Shown here: in pieces, positions 23,068-34,618 of the stretch
Layout of the letters: every line of letters starts with the position of its first letter
Numbering within the stretch: position 1 is the first letter of the stretch
Assembly (NCBI GenBank): GCA_904066235.2
Contig: CAJFCV020000004.1
Location: forward strand, 11,780,001 to 11,844,000
Source of the DNA: Bursaphelenchus xylophilus
Lineage: Eukaryota; Nematoda; Chromadorea; Rhabditida; Aphelenchoididae
DNA: 64,000 nucleotides
Reading direction: 5' to 3'
Notes under the pieces: generated by a model
The model's input: only the letters and a program-made list of their open reading frames with translations
Databases searched by the model: none
What the model was told of the DNA's origin: nothing
Position numbers and translations under genes: made by a program

Positions 23068-24991
23068 AATAATTGAAAAATTCAGAGACTTTTGAACTGC
23101 GGCTTTTAGGGCTTGGTAAGTGAGACATCAATAAAGTTTTTGGTGTCCGTTTCAGAAACTAACACATGTAATAAATATTGAAATCAGCACAAACATAAAT
23201 GAATAAAAAATTTGTAATATACAAGTGTTAATCAACTACTGTAAGCCTTTAAAAATCCAACACTCAGAGATCGTTATAGACAACAAATCTTCTCCCACAA
23301 CTTTCACAAACCAACAACCGTCAACGCCAATGGAGCATTTAAATGGGGATGAGAACGGGAATGTTGAAAATTCGCTTGAACTTGAAAAATTTATATGACA
23401 AAAAGGGCATCCGATTCCCGAGGTGTTGCGGGAAATCCGGCTGAATGGCTTCAACCTTTCACCTGTTTGCGCTTTCGCTCGTCGGCGACGCCTCCTTTTT
23501 GTTCCTAGTTTGACGCATCGCTGACGCGGCTCGCCATCCGGCTCTCGAGTTCAAGTGAATGGAAGCGAAAAGCGAACGTCCGATTGTAAACGGTAATGGG
23601 CCGCTCAAGGTTGATGATAATGGGTGGAAATTTTATGGAAATTTTGAAGGAAGTTTTGAACTTCAATGCCATCGAAAGGTGTTTAAAGAACACGGAGGCG
23701 AGCAGCGTTGCACCTCCCAACTAGCATACCCCATAAAAACCACAGAAAGCCAAAAGGACAAGCATCCGACTTATCTGGCTGCTAGCCCCAATAATAACAG
23801 TCTTGTTATTGAAAGGCAATAACAAGATTATCTGTACGCTCCCGAGCGGATTTCTTCTTCACGTCGAATTCCTTATCACTTTTTTGTAAACCGAGAAATT
23901 GTCTGTGTCATGTCTTTTGTGTCAAGTGGTTTACTCAAGTATCTTTTCGTTTTTTCCATTTTCTAATATGTGTTTATTGTCTGATTGCCTTCGGCAACTA
24001 AATATCAAGTTGACCTTTAGTACGGCCGGACGCGGCAACGGCAACAAACACCGGAATTGCCGACGTGGACAATTGTAATGAAAGAGTCAGTGGGTCGGAA
24101 CGCAAGCCCAGCGAACGGTTGGCTGCTGACGAGGAGTCTCGGAGAGAGAACTCGGTTGTGTGTATTGTGGTTTTCGAAGTATGGGTTTTGAATGATAAAC
24201 TATCGGTGATGCTTGGTTTGGGATTTATTGTGAAGGTCAAGAGGGACCGGTTGGGGGTAGTTGCGGTTGGTGGTCAGGGATACCGAAAGTGCACCTATTT
24301 GGCGACAGAGATCCACGGCGTTGGATCTCTCTCACCTCTAGGAGGTCACCAACTCCGCTTTGCCACTGGACTTTCCTCACCTTGAAGACCAAACTCACCT
24401 TTTCCTTTGCCGTCTTTTTTATTGCTTTCGGATCTTTCACACCCTCGAAGATCCCTCTACACCTTGCCTTTCATCAACCATCAGCAATCCCCCGTCCAAC
24501 CCACCCCATCCATGCTCTATACATCCACGGACTTCTACAGACATATTCAACCACAATTTTCTTTATACTGTTTACCCTTTCGGGGATGGAGATTATCCAT
24601 TACCAATCCTTATCGCCTCAAACCAAGTTGAGCGTAAAAAACAAGCAATAGAGGTGATTTTCAGACAGGTACGTTTGACCGACAAATTATTAATCGTCTG
24701 CGATCCGTGCTGAACCGTGAACTCCGCAGAGCGAATTATTGTAACGGATCCGGATTGATTTCAAACGAATTGTTGAAAAAGTCGCCCGCCGAGAATTCGC
24801 TGACTTGTGAGGATTTGTTGAAAAACTCGAGTTTTTATGTTAAAGAAACTTTTTTTTTTAAATTTAAAAGATTTGAAAAGTTTGAGTCGGGGAGGGATTT
24901 AGATATTGTCTCTCTAGCTGAGAGAATAGTAATGATTCGAACAAATTTTTATTAGAATATTACTGTAACATTAGCCTTGCGACTCGATAAT
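23068..24991. other. Spacer between MLT-10 paralogs with unrecognised open frames
   Basis: The region 23230-24700 is less AT-rich than the nearby introns and has several open frames of 60-120 codons on both strands. None shows a known domain, and no convincing exon chain could be built. It should include the promoter of paralog 1. An unidentified gene on the minus strand cannot be excluded. Confidence 0.35.
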
Positions 24992-27900
24992 TTACCCATA
25001 GGAATGTGGAAGATTGAGGAGATGCTGATATTCATTATCTTGATGTTCATGATGATGCTCCGGACTGAAATGATGACTCTCTTCCGTATCATGACCGGGA
25101 TGGCCATGGCCACTGAGCAGGTGCGGAGAGAGTATCTATAATTTCACAAACATGACGGAAAACACTGTCTACTACTTACCTCAACATTCAAATAGCCCGA
25201 GCTCTCAATATGCGGCGTTAAAATGCTCGGCGACAAAACGTAGACACTGAGGTATTCGGGAGACAGATATTTGGCAGAAACAATATCTGAAATCGGTATT
25301 TAGCGCTATCGCTGGCGTAGAAAACTTACAAGGAGTGAGAATCTCCACAGATAAGGCTCTTCCACTGCCAGCTCGAAGGTCCAGAAATCGTGGGGATAAA
25401 ATTTCGGCCACGAACACTTCTGGCGTCAAAATATACGATGACAGGGTTTGAGGTGAGAGGATCTCGGCTCGAAAGGCGGATGGCGATAAAATACGTGAGA
25501 ACAACGCCAACGGAGAGAGAATGGAGGCCAGGAAGGCGTTCGGTGAAAGGACTTCGAGCTGAAAAGTAAAAAATATATTAGGTGGATGCATAATTATCCG
25601 GCGGTTTTATTGCCTCATTTTTTGTTAGTTAAAATTCGTGTTTTGTTAATCTTTTCTCGAAATATTAAAGGCTTGTTGTTTTTTAGGCCACGCTTTATCA
25701 AAAAACTTGCCGACAACACCGATGGTGACACAATCTCCGCGGTGAAGGCGTACGGCGACAAAATCAGTCCATCAAGTACAACTCCTCCGCCATATCGGCC
25801 TTCAAAGGCATACGGCTCGAGCGTTCTGATATCCGGGATCTTCCCTTCGACCGCCGGACTCCACCATCTGAATCCCTTGGACTCTGGCTTCGGTGGCTCT
25901 GCAATCTCTCTTTTGGGTCGTTGGTTTTCTTCATGATCCTGATAGTCTTTCAGCGTCGCTAGCTGTCGAATTCTCTCTTCCAGAAACCTCTCACGCTCCT
26001 CGGGACTCGAATAATACACTTCCGAAGCTGCTCCGTAAAGCTTCTCGGCTTGTCCCGGTGAAATAAAGGTGTAGCCGTCAGATTCCAACTGGTCTCGTTG
26101 TTGATTACTGTAGCTTCTTTTGACCTCATCCCAAATTCGTATCCGCTTCTTGATCTCTTGCACTTTTGGATAGGCCACTTTTTCAATGTATTCAATTTGA
26201 TCTTTATTAGTTGTTAACAGCTCATCCAGCTTCTTAGAAGCGCCCGTCAGTTGCATCAGCAGTTCCATCCACTTGAACATTTCGCTATCTCCAACTTGTG
26301 AGCTCTAAAATTAATCGATAAAATATAACAATGTTGCAAAAGCTCACTTGAAAAATCGATTGGAGTGAGAAGAATCCTTTGTCATGGAAGCTCAACAATT
26401 CCGGCGACAAAAATTCCGGACCAAGCGGTTTGCCTTTGGGAAACAAGTTGAATAAGTGAGGAGAGAGGATCGACATTCTTTGGAACATTTTGTCGGATTG
26501 AAACATGCCGACAATCTTTTCGAATGCCGAGAAGGGGCTGGGCGCTTTTGTTTGAAAGACTGTGGTGTGGTTTAGGTCTGCGAGATACCTGAAATTAGAA
26601 ATAGGCCATTACAGGGTGGCCAGAAAAAAGTGGCCAGAAAAAAACGGAAACTTCTTTCATGGATCCTGACGCGAAAATGTTTAGGTGTAGCCAAATGATT
26701 CTTTCACCGTTAAATTCTCCATGTTCTTCGTCCCTAGTACTGTGACTTTCATGGCCATATCTATTACTTACCATGGTTTTTTTGAACGTCAAAGAAAGGG
26801 ACCTCGATTTTGGTCCTTTTTTTGAGGCACGCTTTGCTCTTATTTCGAGTATGTAAAGTTTGCTACAAAAAACTGGAAAATGTTCCCCTTGCAATAGAAA
26901 AAAAGAAGGCCAGAATTTTTTCTCATACTTTTTTCCGCACTTCGGGCCCTACCTCGTCTGCAAAGACTGTTCAAAATTCCGACTGCGCCGGCCCAACACG
27001 ACATAAAATTGCTCAAGGTAGCAGTATAGCTGATACGTGTGTGCAAAGCTTAAATAAAAAAATCTCTTCTCTGCGTTGTACCTTGAAAATTTCTTACGCT
27101 AAGCACTCTCCACAGGAAAACTTATAAGCAGTGTGTTATCTTTCGAGCCCATTTTTGCGATTGTCTGTATTCAGCAACTCACTTTGATGTGCGTTTTCCC
27201 ATGTCATCAAGAAATTTGTGGCATTCGGCGGCTTTGCTCATGTAACTCTTCACTTTCTCCATTTTCTTGAAGATCTCTGGCAACTCCGTTCTTTTCTTAG
27301 CCCAAGAAGACGTAGGCTCTGTGAATTTCCCTTGTTCCTCCTTTCGGAGTTGCCATAGATTTTTTGCCGGAGCTGTTGTTGATTTCGGATATTGGTGACG
27401 TTCTTCTGGCCATAGATTCTCATCACGATCGTTTTGTTTTTGCTCTGCTTTGGCTGTTTGATCAACACTCTCATTCTGCTCTCCTTGATTTTTAGTCCAG
27501 GCCATATTAGTCTTCGTACCTTCTTCTTGCCTCGGCCAAAGATTTTCATCAACAACCTTGGGCTTCTGATACTCCACCTGCCTGCTTTCGACCCGCTGAA
27601 TTCGACTAATCCTCCATCGCACGGGGTTATTCCTCAACCCAATGCTCCGCCGAGGTCGTTCTCGCTTCATTCGCCGTAAAAACATCATAAATGGATTGTC
27701 CTCGTTTTGAAAACTTATCATTGGAAGCTCGTCGGTCTTGTCCATAAGATTCACAACGCATTGCGCTAGCTCGGGGATTCGCTTTGCATCTCGAGAGCAA
27801 ATTTCATAGAGCTTTCGAGAGTTGTGGTCCCTCTCCCGGAGGAGTTTTTTCGCTTTCATCTTTATCATCAACCGTATTATGGCGTGTTTTTCGAACTTCT

Positions 27901-28532
27901 CCAGCTTGTCCAAATTGAGATCAAATTTTCGTCGTTGGAGTTCTAAAAAGTGTTGGAAAGCTTCGGGTCAACGACAGCTTGGATCAACGGAGAATCGACC
28001 GATACGAAGGCTATGGCAGGTGGAGGCCCAAGTGAAAGTTGTAGGAGGTCTCTACGAGGCCTGATAAAGCCGCTGGATGCTTGGCGGATGCTTGGCGAAG
28101 GCTCGGCGGAGACTACGCAAAGATCTACGTCACGACCTCGTTTCTAATTTCAGCTATTACTTACCTTAACTTTCTTCATTCTGGGCTATTGTAACATGGA
28201 ATGGACCAAAGACTGTTTGAGAAAATTAAGATCCGTAGGTTTTATCTAGAGATTATTGTAGTAATACGTGTAAAATACCTCAAAACGGCTAATAAACTGT
28301 CCCAGAACCCAAAAAAAATCGCATTTTTTCTATTAACCAAGCCTTTTTTCTTAGCCTCCGCCATGCATACAATGACAAATTGAGGCAACCCAACGGATTG
28401 CCTATCGTAAACCCGAACTGTCGTTGACCCAAAAAGCCAAGGCCTTTCACTTTTCCACTCACCTCGACGCATCACCGAGTCAGCAACAGTAATCAACACA
28501 ACAAAAGAAACGTAAAGCCGAAGGGAATTCAT
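24992..28532 (-). CDS. MLT-10-like moulting protein, 714 aa, 7 exons (paralog 2)
   Basis: Minus-strand exons 28532-28463, 27942-27183, 26588-26348, 26304-25711, 25558-25330, 25286-25180 and 25135-24992 give 715 codons with stop. Exons 3, 5 and 6 have exactly the same lengths (241, 229 and 107 nt) as in paralog 1, and all intron phases agree. A signal peptide (LYVSFVVLITVADS) opens the protein. Exon 2 has YEICSRDAK and PELAQCVVNLMD plus an insertion absent from paralog 1, with three NLW repeats (158, 200, 219). The C-terminal half has the ILSP repeats and a histidine-rich tail. RxKR-type sites are at 114-117 and 486-489. Intron 4 starts with GCAAGT instead of GT; this GC-AG intron keeps phase and repeat spacing identical to paralog 1. 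The family role is moulting/cuticle, secreted. Confidence 0.9.
27955..28150 (-). repeat. Family C repeat copy in intron 1 of MLT-10 paralog 2
   Basis: Read on the minus strand it has GTCTCCGCCGAGCCTTCGCC, GCATCCGCCAAGCATCCAGC, CCTCCTACAACTTTCACTTG and a GTCGTTGACCCGAAG end. It stops about a dozen bases before exon 2. A further C-type end lies at 28395-28440. Confidence 0.65.
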
Positions 28533-28756
28533 TCGAGATCAAGTAAACTACAAATGCCAAAAGTTGCATTTAATATTCAAATAGTGTCGCCATCTGCCGA
28601 TAATCCACAAACCAGGGAGAATAAAAAAAGGTATTATTTCTCGGCGCACCGTAATAGGATTACCTAAAAAGTGTTGAAAAAACGTTGAACGGTCAAGAAA
28701 GGATTTAGGGATTTATAAACTCGCATAATAAAAAATAAAAAATGTAAATTTACAGA

Positions 28757-29397
28757 GAAAGTTCTCCAAGTGCGACGCTCAAATTTTGATGAAACTTGGG
28801 ACAAATTTAAAGAAGGTCCTAAGATATTAGGCCTTCCGGAAAGTCGCAGGACTAATTTTTGGCGTTTGCGGTGTGCGAAAAAAGTCAGCGTGCGAGTGAC
28901 AGCCCAAAAAAAAAACGTTTGTACGGTGCGAAAAGCAAGAAATTGCACAGTGCAAAGAAGACTGTTGTTTTTTCACGGTGTGTGCCGTCAATTTCATCCA
29001 GGCAACTTTCAGGAAGAGCTAGTAAATCCTAGACTTTTAGCCCGCGCTTTGCAGAAACGACCAAGATTTTTATGTCGGTTTGTTGGCAAAAATGTGATAC
29101 TTTTTTATGAATTTTGGCACGAAAAATTTCACAGAAGTTTCTACCGTAGATGATGTTTTAACGAAAAAATCAATTTTTTCTGCCCAAAGCTGTCAAAAAT
29201 AAAGCCAAAAAGTTCTTTTCTCTGACCGCTCTCTGCATTTTACGTACTCCCTAGGCCGCAAAGATCGTTCGTTATCTAGGCTGCCCCTGGAAAGCACGAG
29301 CTAAAACTTCCAGGAATTGATATCTGGTCCATTCCGGAAATGCGTGCAAAATTTAGAGAAAACTTGAGCATCGCACTTGAGGTACTTTCCTTGTTAA
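28757..29397. mobile_element. Family A element carrying an inserted family D element
   Basis: Starts TCTCCAAGTGCGACGCTCAA and ends GCACTTGAGGTACTTTCCTT. Between about 28822 and 29035 the A sequence is interrupted by a D copy (TTAGGCCTTCCGGAAAGTCG to CAGGAAGAGCTAG). A resumes at TAGCCCGCGCTTTGCAGAAA. Confidence 0.7.
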
Positions 29398-29739
29398 TAA
29401 AGTCGCCGTATTTTATAAAACAAAGAGTTCAAGGCCCTCGAAACCCCAAAAAAAATACTTTTTTATCGCTTACCTCCTTAGGGCACCTTACGAATATCGC
29501 TTTGGGTTTTAAAATCCGTGGAAATCGCCTTAAGTCCGCCGGGTCAGCCTCAAATTTCAATAAGCCTCCATCGATGATTGGATTTCCTTTTGTGGAAAAA
29601 TCGCAATTGAGGCGGATGTTTACCTTCCATGCCGATACGTACGGACTCGTCTTTGTTTCTTGAAATGTTTCGTCTCGAGAGTGTTTACCGTGGTGTTTGG
29701 TGTTACAAAAGAATTTACTTTTATTTCGAGCAGATAAAA

Positions 29740-30190
29740 ACAGCATTCTGACAAGACCCGATCAACTGGAAAATTGTATCAAGTGTGACATTCAGATATT
29801 GACAAAAATTGATACAAACATGCATAAAATTTCTATCCAACATGCCAGAGTGCCAGCTTGAGATTGCAGAAACGACCGAGATTCTTACATTGAAAGTTGG
29901 AAAAATGGGAGTTTTTTTTTCGAATCTTGCCATGGAAAGTTGCACGTCTATTTCTACTGTAGAGGGTTATGTTTCCACACAAGATCAACTTTTCGCATGC
30001 TAAGCTGGCAAAGATATGGCCAGGAAACAAAGGCCAAAGCTTCATGTTTCTCTGACCGAACTCTTGCATCTTGTGTGCTCTCTCACCAGCAAAGATTCCT
30101 GAATTTTTATGGCAGCTTTTGTGCAAACTAAAAAATTTATGAAATTGATATATGGCCAAGAAAATTTGAAATTCGCACGTGTAATTCTTC
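29740..30190. mobile_element. Degenerate family A element
   Basis: Contains TTGCAGAAACGACCGAGATT, TCTATTTCTACTGTAGAGGG and a CTCTGACCGAACTCTTGC segment. The ends are unclear. Confidence 0.55.
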
Positions 30191-30209
30191 TTTGTTAAGC
30201 TCACAAAAA

Positions 30210-30665
30210 TGTAAGGGAAGGTTCCCAAGTGAAATGCTCAAATGCTCTTCAAATTTAGTTCACACGTCGAACATAATCCACATATCAATGCCCAAAAATT
30301 TTAGCTCGCGCTTTGCAAGCCCAGTCAAGATATTCAGCAACCTTTGTTGATAAGCAAGTAAAGCGGAGAGTAGTTACAGAGAAAAAATTTCTTTGTCCTT
30401 ACCTTTGGCAGTGGGAAAAATTGATTTTTTGTAGTAACATTACACTCTACAGTAAAAGTCGGCAGGTAACTTTTAGAGTCAAAATTTAGAAACAAAATGT
30501 CATATTTTTCCGATTTTTGATATACAAATCTCGGCCGTTTCTGCAAAGCGCGAGCTAGAAGGCTCGCATATGTCGTAGAAAAAATGTTGAAAACTTGTGC
30601 CGAGTTTATGTCAAAATTTGAGCGAGAAACTTTGAGCACGTACTCTGTGAACTTCAACTCCTGTA
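30210..30665. mobile_element. Family A element
   Basis: Runs from GGGAAGGTTCCCAAGTGAAA to TTGAGCACGTACTCTGTGAA with TTAGCTCGCGCTTTGCAAGC and GCAAAGCGCGAGCTAGAAGG inside. Confidence 0.7.
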
Positions 30666-31051
30666 GCACTAAACTTTGTTTGTTTTTTGATTCGGAACAC
30701 TTCGTTCTCCAACTGTTGCTAGCGGCAACATCTCATACCACATCCTTTCAACACTATTAAAACAAAACTTTTTTTCCGGCATAACACCACCACAGTTTAT
30801 TATTACAAAAAAAGGCATTTTCTGCGGCCATCACCAGACATTATTTACAGCATTGGACTTGCGTTTATTAATATCGCCAATGTCTTGTTTTCTCCTCTCA
30901 CTGTGAATGTGACTGCCCACCAAAAACTTGATTGATCTGCCCCTTAGGTGTTTTGTAATTTTACAGTCTTTGTTTTCGCCCTTCAGCGCTCTCGCACCGG
31001 CTAAGGTTCGGCTGCAACGTTGACCGGTCTCTCTCGTCGAAAATAAGAACG

Positions 31052-33023
31052 ATGAACATGTTGTTTGCCAGTTTGCTGCTGATTTGTGGCCTCTCAAGTG
31101 GCCTGGCCAAGAGTTTCGGGAAGCTGAATTGCTCGGATCATGTGCATAATCTGGTGGTCGCAAACTCCGACTTCTCACGTGAGTCTTGAAATTTTGGATG
31201 TGAAAAAATGTTTGTCGAAGAGAGAGGATGAAGAGCGAGGAGGGAAACAGAGAGAAAAAAATAAGCCTTATTATCCATGTCCTTGACGACCTTTTCCCAA
31301 AAAAGTTGTTTTTTGTTGAAACGTGACCTTTTCCACGTCTATTTTCATCGAAATATCAGAGCTTTTTCGACCAAAAAAACCTCAGTTGTTTCTGCAAAGC
31401 GAGTGAAAATTTTCACAAATGCCTGAGGGCATAACAAGTTAATTTCCTTCAATTTTCCCCAAGCTTTATCAAAATCTATCCTCCTCAGACCTTCCTATTC
31501 AAAATTTCAAAAAAATCCATCTAAATCCTCTCACCCTTGCAGACCAAAAACCCTCGTATATCACATTCCTCACTGCCGACATCTACAACCACGACCATTC
31601 CCCTTCATGCGCGTTTGGAAGGCCGAACGTCCCGCTGCCCGGTTTTGTCAAATTCTTGGACGGAGAGCTCCACGTGACAAAATACTACGATGTCCTGAAG
31701 GATGGAGTGCTCAAAGCGACCGTGAGGAGCAGTTTCTTCGAGAAACCGATCTGTTTGAACGGCGAAAGTCAGTATCTAGCGCTGCCCAATTCTATGTGGT
31801 AAGGGGATACTTTTGAATTAAAAATGAACTGATTTTCAGCGACTTGTTGAGCGTAAAATCCAAATATAATAATTTCAGTCAATTCAAAATTAGCGACTTC
31901 ATGAACCACGACATTGTGCGGGTCTTGGAGGAGCCTGGAGTCCACACACTGCAAGAAATCACCGAGAGGATCGGGTTAAACTCAACCATTGAGCTGCCAG
32001 AGCCCCCAAGCTTCTTGGGAATCTCGTTGTTGGACCTGTTGTCGGTAAGGAAGGGAGCATTATCCCAACAGACTAAAACAAAGGCAAAAACTATTAGCAT
32101 CAGAAAAAAAGTGACGCTGAAAGATCGCTAAGCAGTTTATTTGCCTGTCCAAGAAATAATGAGCACTCTGTCGCAGGAAAAATCGCATCGCTGTTGAGAA
32201 AATGAATTGTGTCGCGGCAAAATCAAATTATTTTTTTTACTTCAGCGACTTGATCGGCGCACGTCAAACTGAGGAGTCCGGTGACCGGAGTAGACTCTTC
32301 GTTCTCGGTTTTTTACATTTCGTCTTGATTTCGCAGAGAAGACAGAGAAAAGAAGCGCAAAAACGTACTCTCTCGCCCCAAAAATTCCCCATTTCTTCCC
32401 CGATAAAACGTTTTTTCGCGTCTTTTTTTTGGCAAATTGACAATCCATCTCGCTCGACTGTTCTAGCATATCTCAGTTTGGCGTGCGGCGCAGCGACATT
32501 GTGCTCATTATTTTCCCGACAGACTGACGTCTTCAAGCTAAAGATCTTTTTGAAGAGCCTTCAGCAAGGTCATATTGCAAAAAAATCAAAAAAAAAAATG
32601 CATTCCAGTGAATTCGCTGAAGCTTCTTCTTCAGCGAATTTACTGCAATGCTATTTTCTTTTCTCGGAAGTAGCCGCTAACGCTGGCAAAGCAGTAAACA
32701 CTATTTTTGTCCCAAGCAAGAGAAATTGATATGCTTTTACAGTAAATTCTACTGCTGTAAAGCTTTATTTGACCCCGTTTTTTGCCGCATAGTCAAGCGA
32801 ATTGACCTCCAAACACGTGATTTTTAAAAAACCGATGATTTTCAACGCCAACCAAGGCTTATTCCACCATTTTCAGGGAGAATTCGCATTCGGCTTTCAA
32901 ATCGAGACCAACGGCCAAACCGTGATGGACGTGATGATCCCCACCAACCACAAATGGCTTCAAATCGGCGTCGCCGACAACTCGGTGAAGGATGAGGACG
33001 AGAGCGGCAGCGAGGAGGAATAG
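31052..33023 (+). CDS. Secreted protein of unknown family, 244 aa, 4 exons
   Basis: Exons 31052-31178, 31543-31798, 31840-32044 and 32877-33023 give 245 codons with stop. Residues 1-20 are a clear signal peptide (MNMLFASLLLICGLSSGLA). The mature part has four cysteines (in LNCSD, PSCAF, PICLN and SMCDL), a central region consistent with beta strands, an NNFS potential glycosylation site and an acidic C-terminus (KDEDESGSEEE). There is no membrane anchor or GPI-like tail. The order of cysteines and strands recalls lipid-binding ML-type beta sandwiches, but this is only a suggestion. All splice sites are GT-AG with TTTTCAG or TTGCAG acceptors, and intron 2 is only 41 nt. Intron 3 (832 bp) holds an M1 element with another element inside it. 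AATAAA is at 33267-33272. I do not recognise the family. Confidence 0.85.
32144..32526. mobile_element. Family M1 element interrupted by a second element (intron 3 of the secreted gene)
   Basis: Left end CCTGTCCAAGAAATAATGAG, right end GCTCATTATTTTCCCGACAG. M1 sequence is continuous except for 32260-32485. Confidence 0.8.
32260..32485. mobile_element. Small inverted-repeat element nested in M1
   Basis: The 14 bp inverted ends CACG(T/C)CAAACTGAG lie at 32260-32273 and 32472-32485. The direct repeat CGGCGCA occurs at 32255-32261 and 32486-32492, so the target duplication is 5 to 7 bp. M1 consensus resumes exactly after it. Confidence 0.7.
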
Positions 33024-33772
33024 ACCCACCAAAATGCCAGCCATGTCCACATACTCTACACAATATCCCCTATAACTTATACTGTATATACATCTTGCTT
33101 CCAAATTCCGCTCCAGTTCGTAGTTAGTGCTTGTTTTCGCCGCGTAATTGTAAATATTATCCGCAGCGCCCGTAATCCTGTTTTTTTATTTATCAAATGA
33201 TTACACTTTTGGGCTCACAAAACATCGGAGATCAAGGTTGTATATACGAAAAGTCTTTGTTGTTTCAATAAATTCCCCAAATCACCGAAACAAACTACAT
33301 GCATTGGGGCAATTTGCAAAAACGGTAGAGTAAACAGGAATAATCATCAAAATTGAAGACTCGGCAGTAATTTGATTGTTTTTGTCAAAACTTTTTGGCG
33401 CTGAAAATGGTCAAGAGGCAGAGGAGAAAGTTCAGCGGGCCGGCTCTTTTTACAACCCAATCTCTTCGCTTTTTTACAACGAATCGTATTCGTTGTAAAG
33501 ACTGTGCGATTGAAACAGAAAAACGGGCGCTTCAGCACAAAAGGCAAACTCAGTTCAACGTCCAAATTACACGCTGTAACAGGCCCGGTGCAATGCCGGA
33601 ATGGTGTGAGAGGCTATTTCGGAGCATCCGACGCCCACTTTGTTACAATTATAATACAAAGAATGTCGCAGGCGATGATGTGAGCGGGTTTACACTTTGC
33701 CCGAAGCGCGACAAACAGGAGGTTCGATTTTTTCCGGCCGGAAGAAGGGCTATTATGTTGAATGAAGCAATA
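33024..33772. other. Convergent 3' spacer between the secreted and LIM genes
   Basis: Contains the 3' UTR of the secreted gene. An open frame at 33395-33787 is not recognised and overlaps repeat sequence. No gene is called. Confidence 0.4.
33267..33272 (+). terminator. AATAAA polyadenylation signal of the secreted-protein gene
   Basis: AATAAA lies 244 nt after the stop codon and is the first canonical signal downstream. Confidence 0.6.
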
Positions 33773-33960
33773 CTGTGGGGGACCTGATCCAATGGTAAAA
33801 AAGGTACCATTTTGCATCTTGGAAGCATCAAAAAATGTGGCAAAATACATCCCTCTCCAACCCTTCAAAACGAAGTTTTCTCACTTGGAGAGGGAAGCAT
33901 TTTGCCACATTTTTGACACTTCCCGAATCCAAAATGGTACGTTTTTTGCCACCGGATCAG
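33773..33960. mobile_element. Family M2 element
   Basis: CTGTGGGGGACCTGATCCAA start, inverted GTACGTTTTTTGCCACCGGA end, with CCCTCTCC / GGAGAGGG arms. Confidence 0.8.
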
Positions 33961-33995
33961 TATGTCTAATGGAGCAATAAATGGACCAAAACTTA

Positions 33996-34560
33996 CAGGG
34001 GAAGCACCCTAAGTGCAGAGCTCAGATTTTAATGAAAATTGGCACAAGTTTAGAATATTTTTTCCTTACACATACACCATAATAAGCTCGCGCTTTGCAG
34101 GCAAAAAGATGACATTTTTTTGCGAATTTTGATTTTAAAACCTTTCACAGCTACCTCAAAGCGAAGTGGAAACTCTTGTTTGCGTTTTGCGTGGGCTCCT
34201 GTATTAAGCGATCTTTACGTCCGAAAGAGTATACAAAATTCGAAGCGAGTGTACGCAAAATTCGGAGTGTATAAAGTGAAACATTTTTTGGTCATAACAT
34301 TGCAAGTTTCATAGAGAAAAAATTGATTTTTGGTGGAAACATTGTCCTCTACGGTAGAAATCAGAACATTTATTTACTTATTCTTCTTTTGCTGTTGAAA
34401 CTGGCCGAAAAGTTTCGCATTTTTTCCGACTTTCGATCAAAAAAATGCTGGTCGTTTCTGCAAAGCGCAAGCTAGCAGTCTCATATAGATCGTAGAAGAA
34501 ATCATTCCAAATTGCGCCAAGTTTCATCAAAATTTAAGCTGCACACTTGGAACACCTCTC
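33996..34560. mobile_element. Family A element
   Basis: Begins CAGGGGAAGCACCCTAAGTG and ends GCACACTTGGAACACCTCTC, with internal rearrangement around 34100-34300. Confidence 0.6.
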
Positions 34561-34612
34561 ATCTCAGCCACACTTAAAAATTCAAAAAAGAGAAGATAAA
34601 TCAAAAAACAAT

Positions 34613-34618
34613 TTTATT
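34613..34618 (-). terminator. AATAAA overlapping the stop codon of the LIM gene
   Basis: Minus strand reads TGAATAAAAT: the last base of the TGA stop is the first A of AATAAA. Confidence 0.55.

Noticed and set aside
23230..24700. Possible extra gene between the MLT-10 paralogs
   Set aside because: Several moderate open frames exist on both strands but no exon chain with credible splice sites and no known domain.
26610..26640. Possible element end ACAGGGTGGCCAGAAAAAAG in an MLT-10 intron
   Set aside because: No inverted counterpart within the intron.
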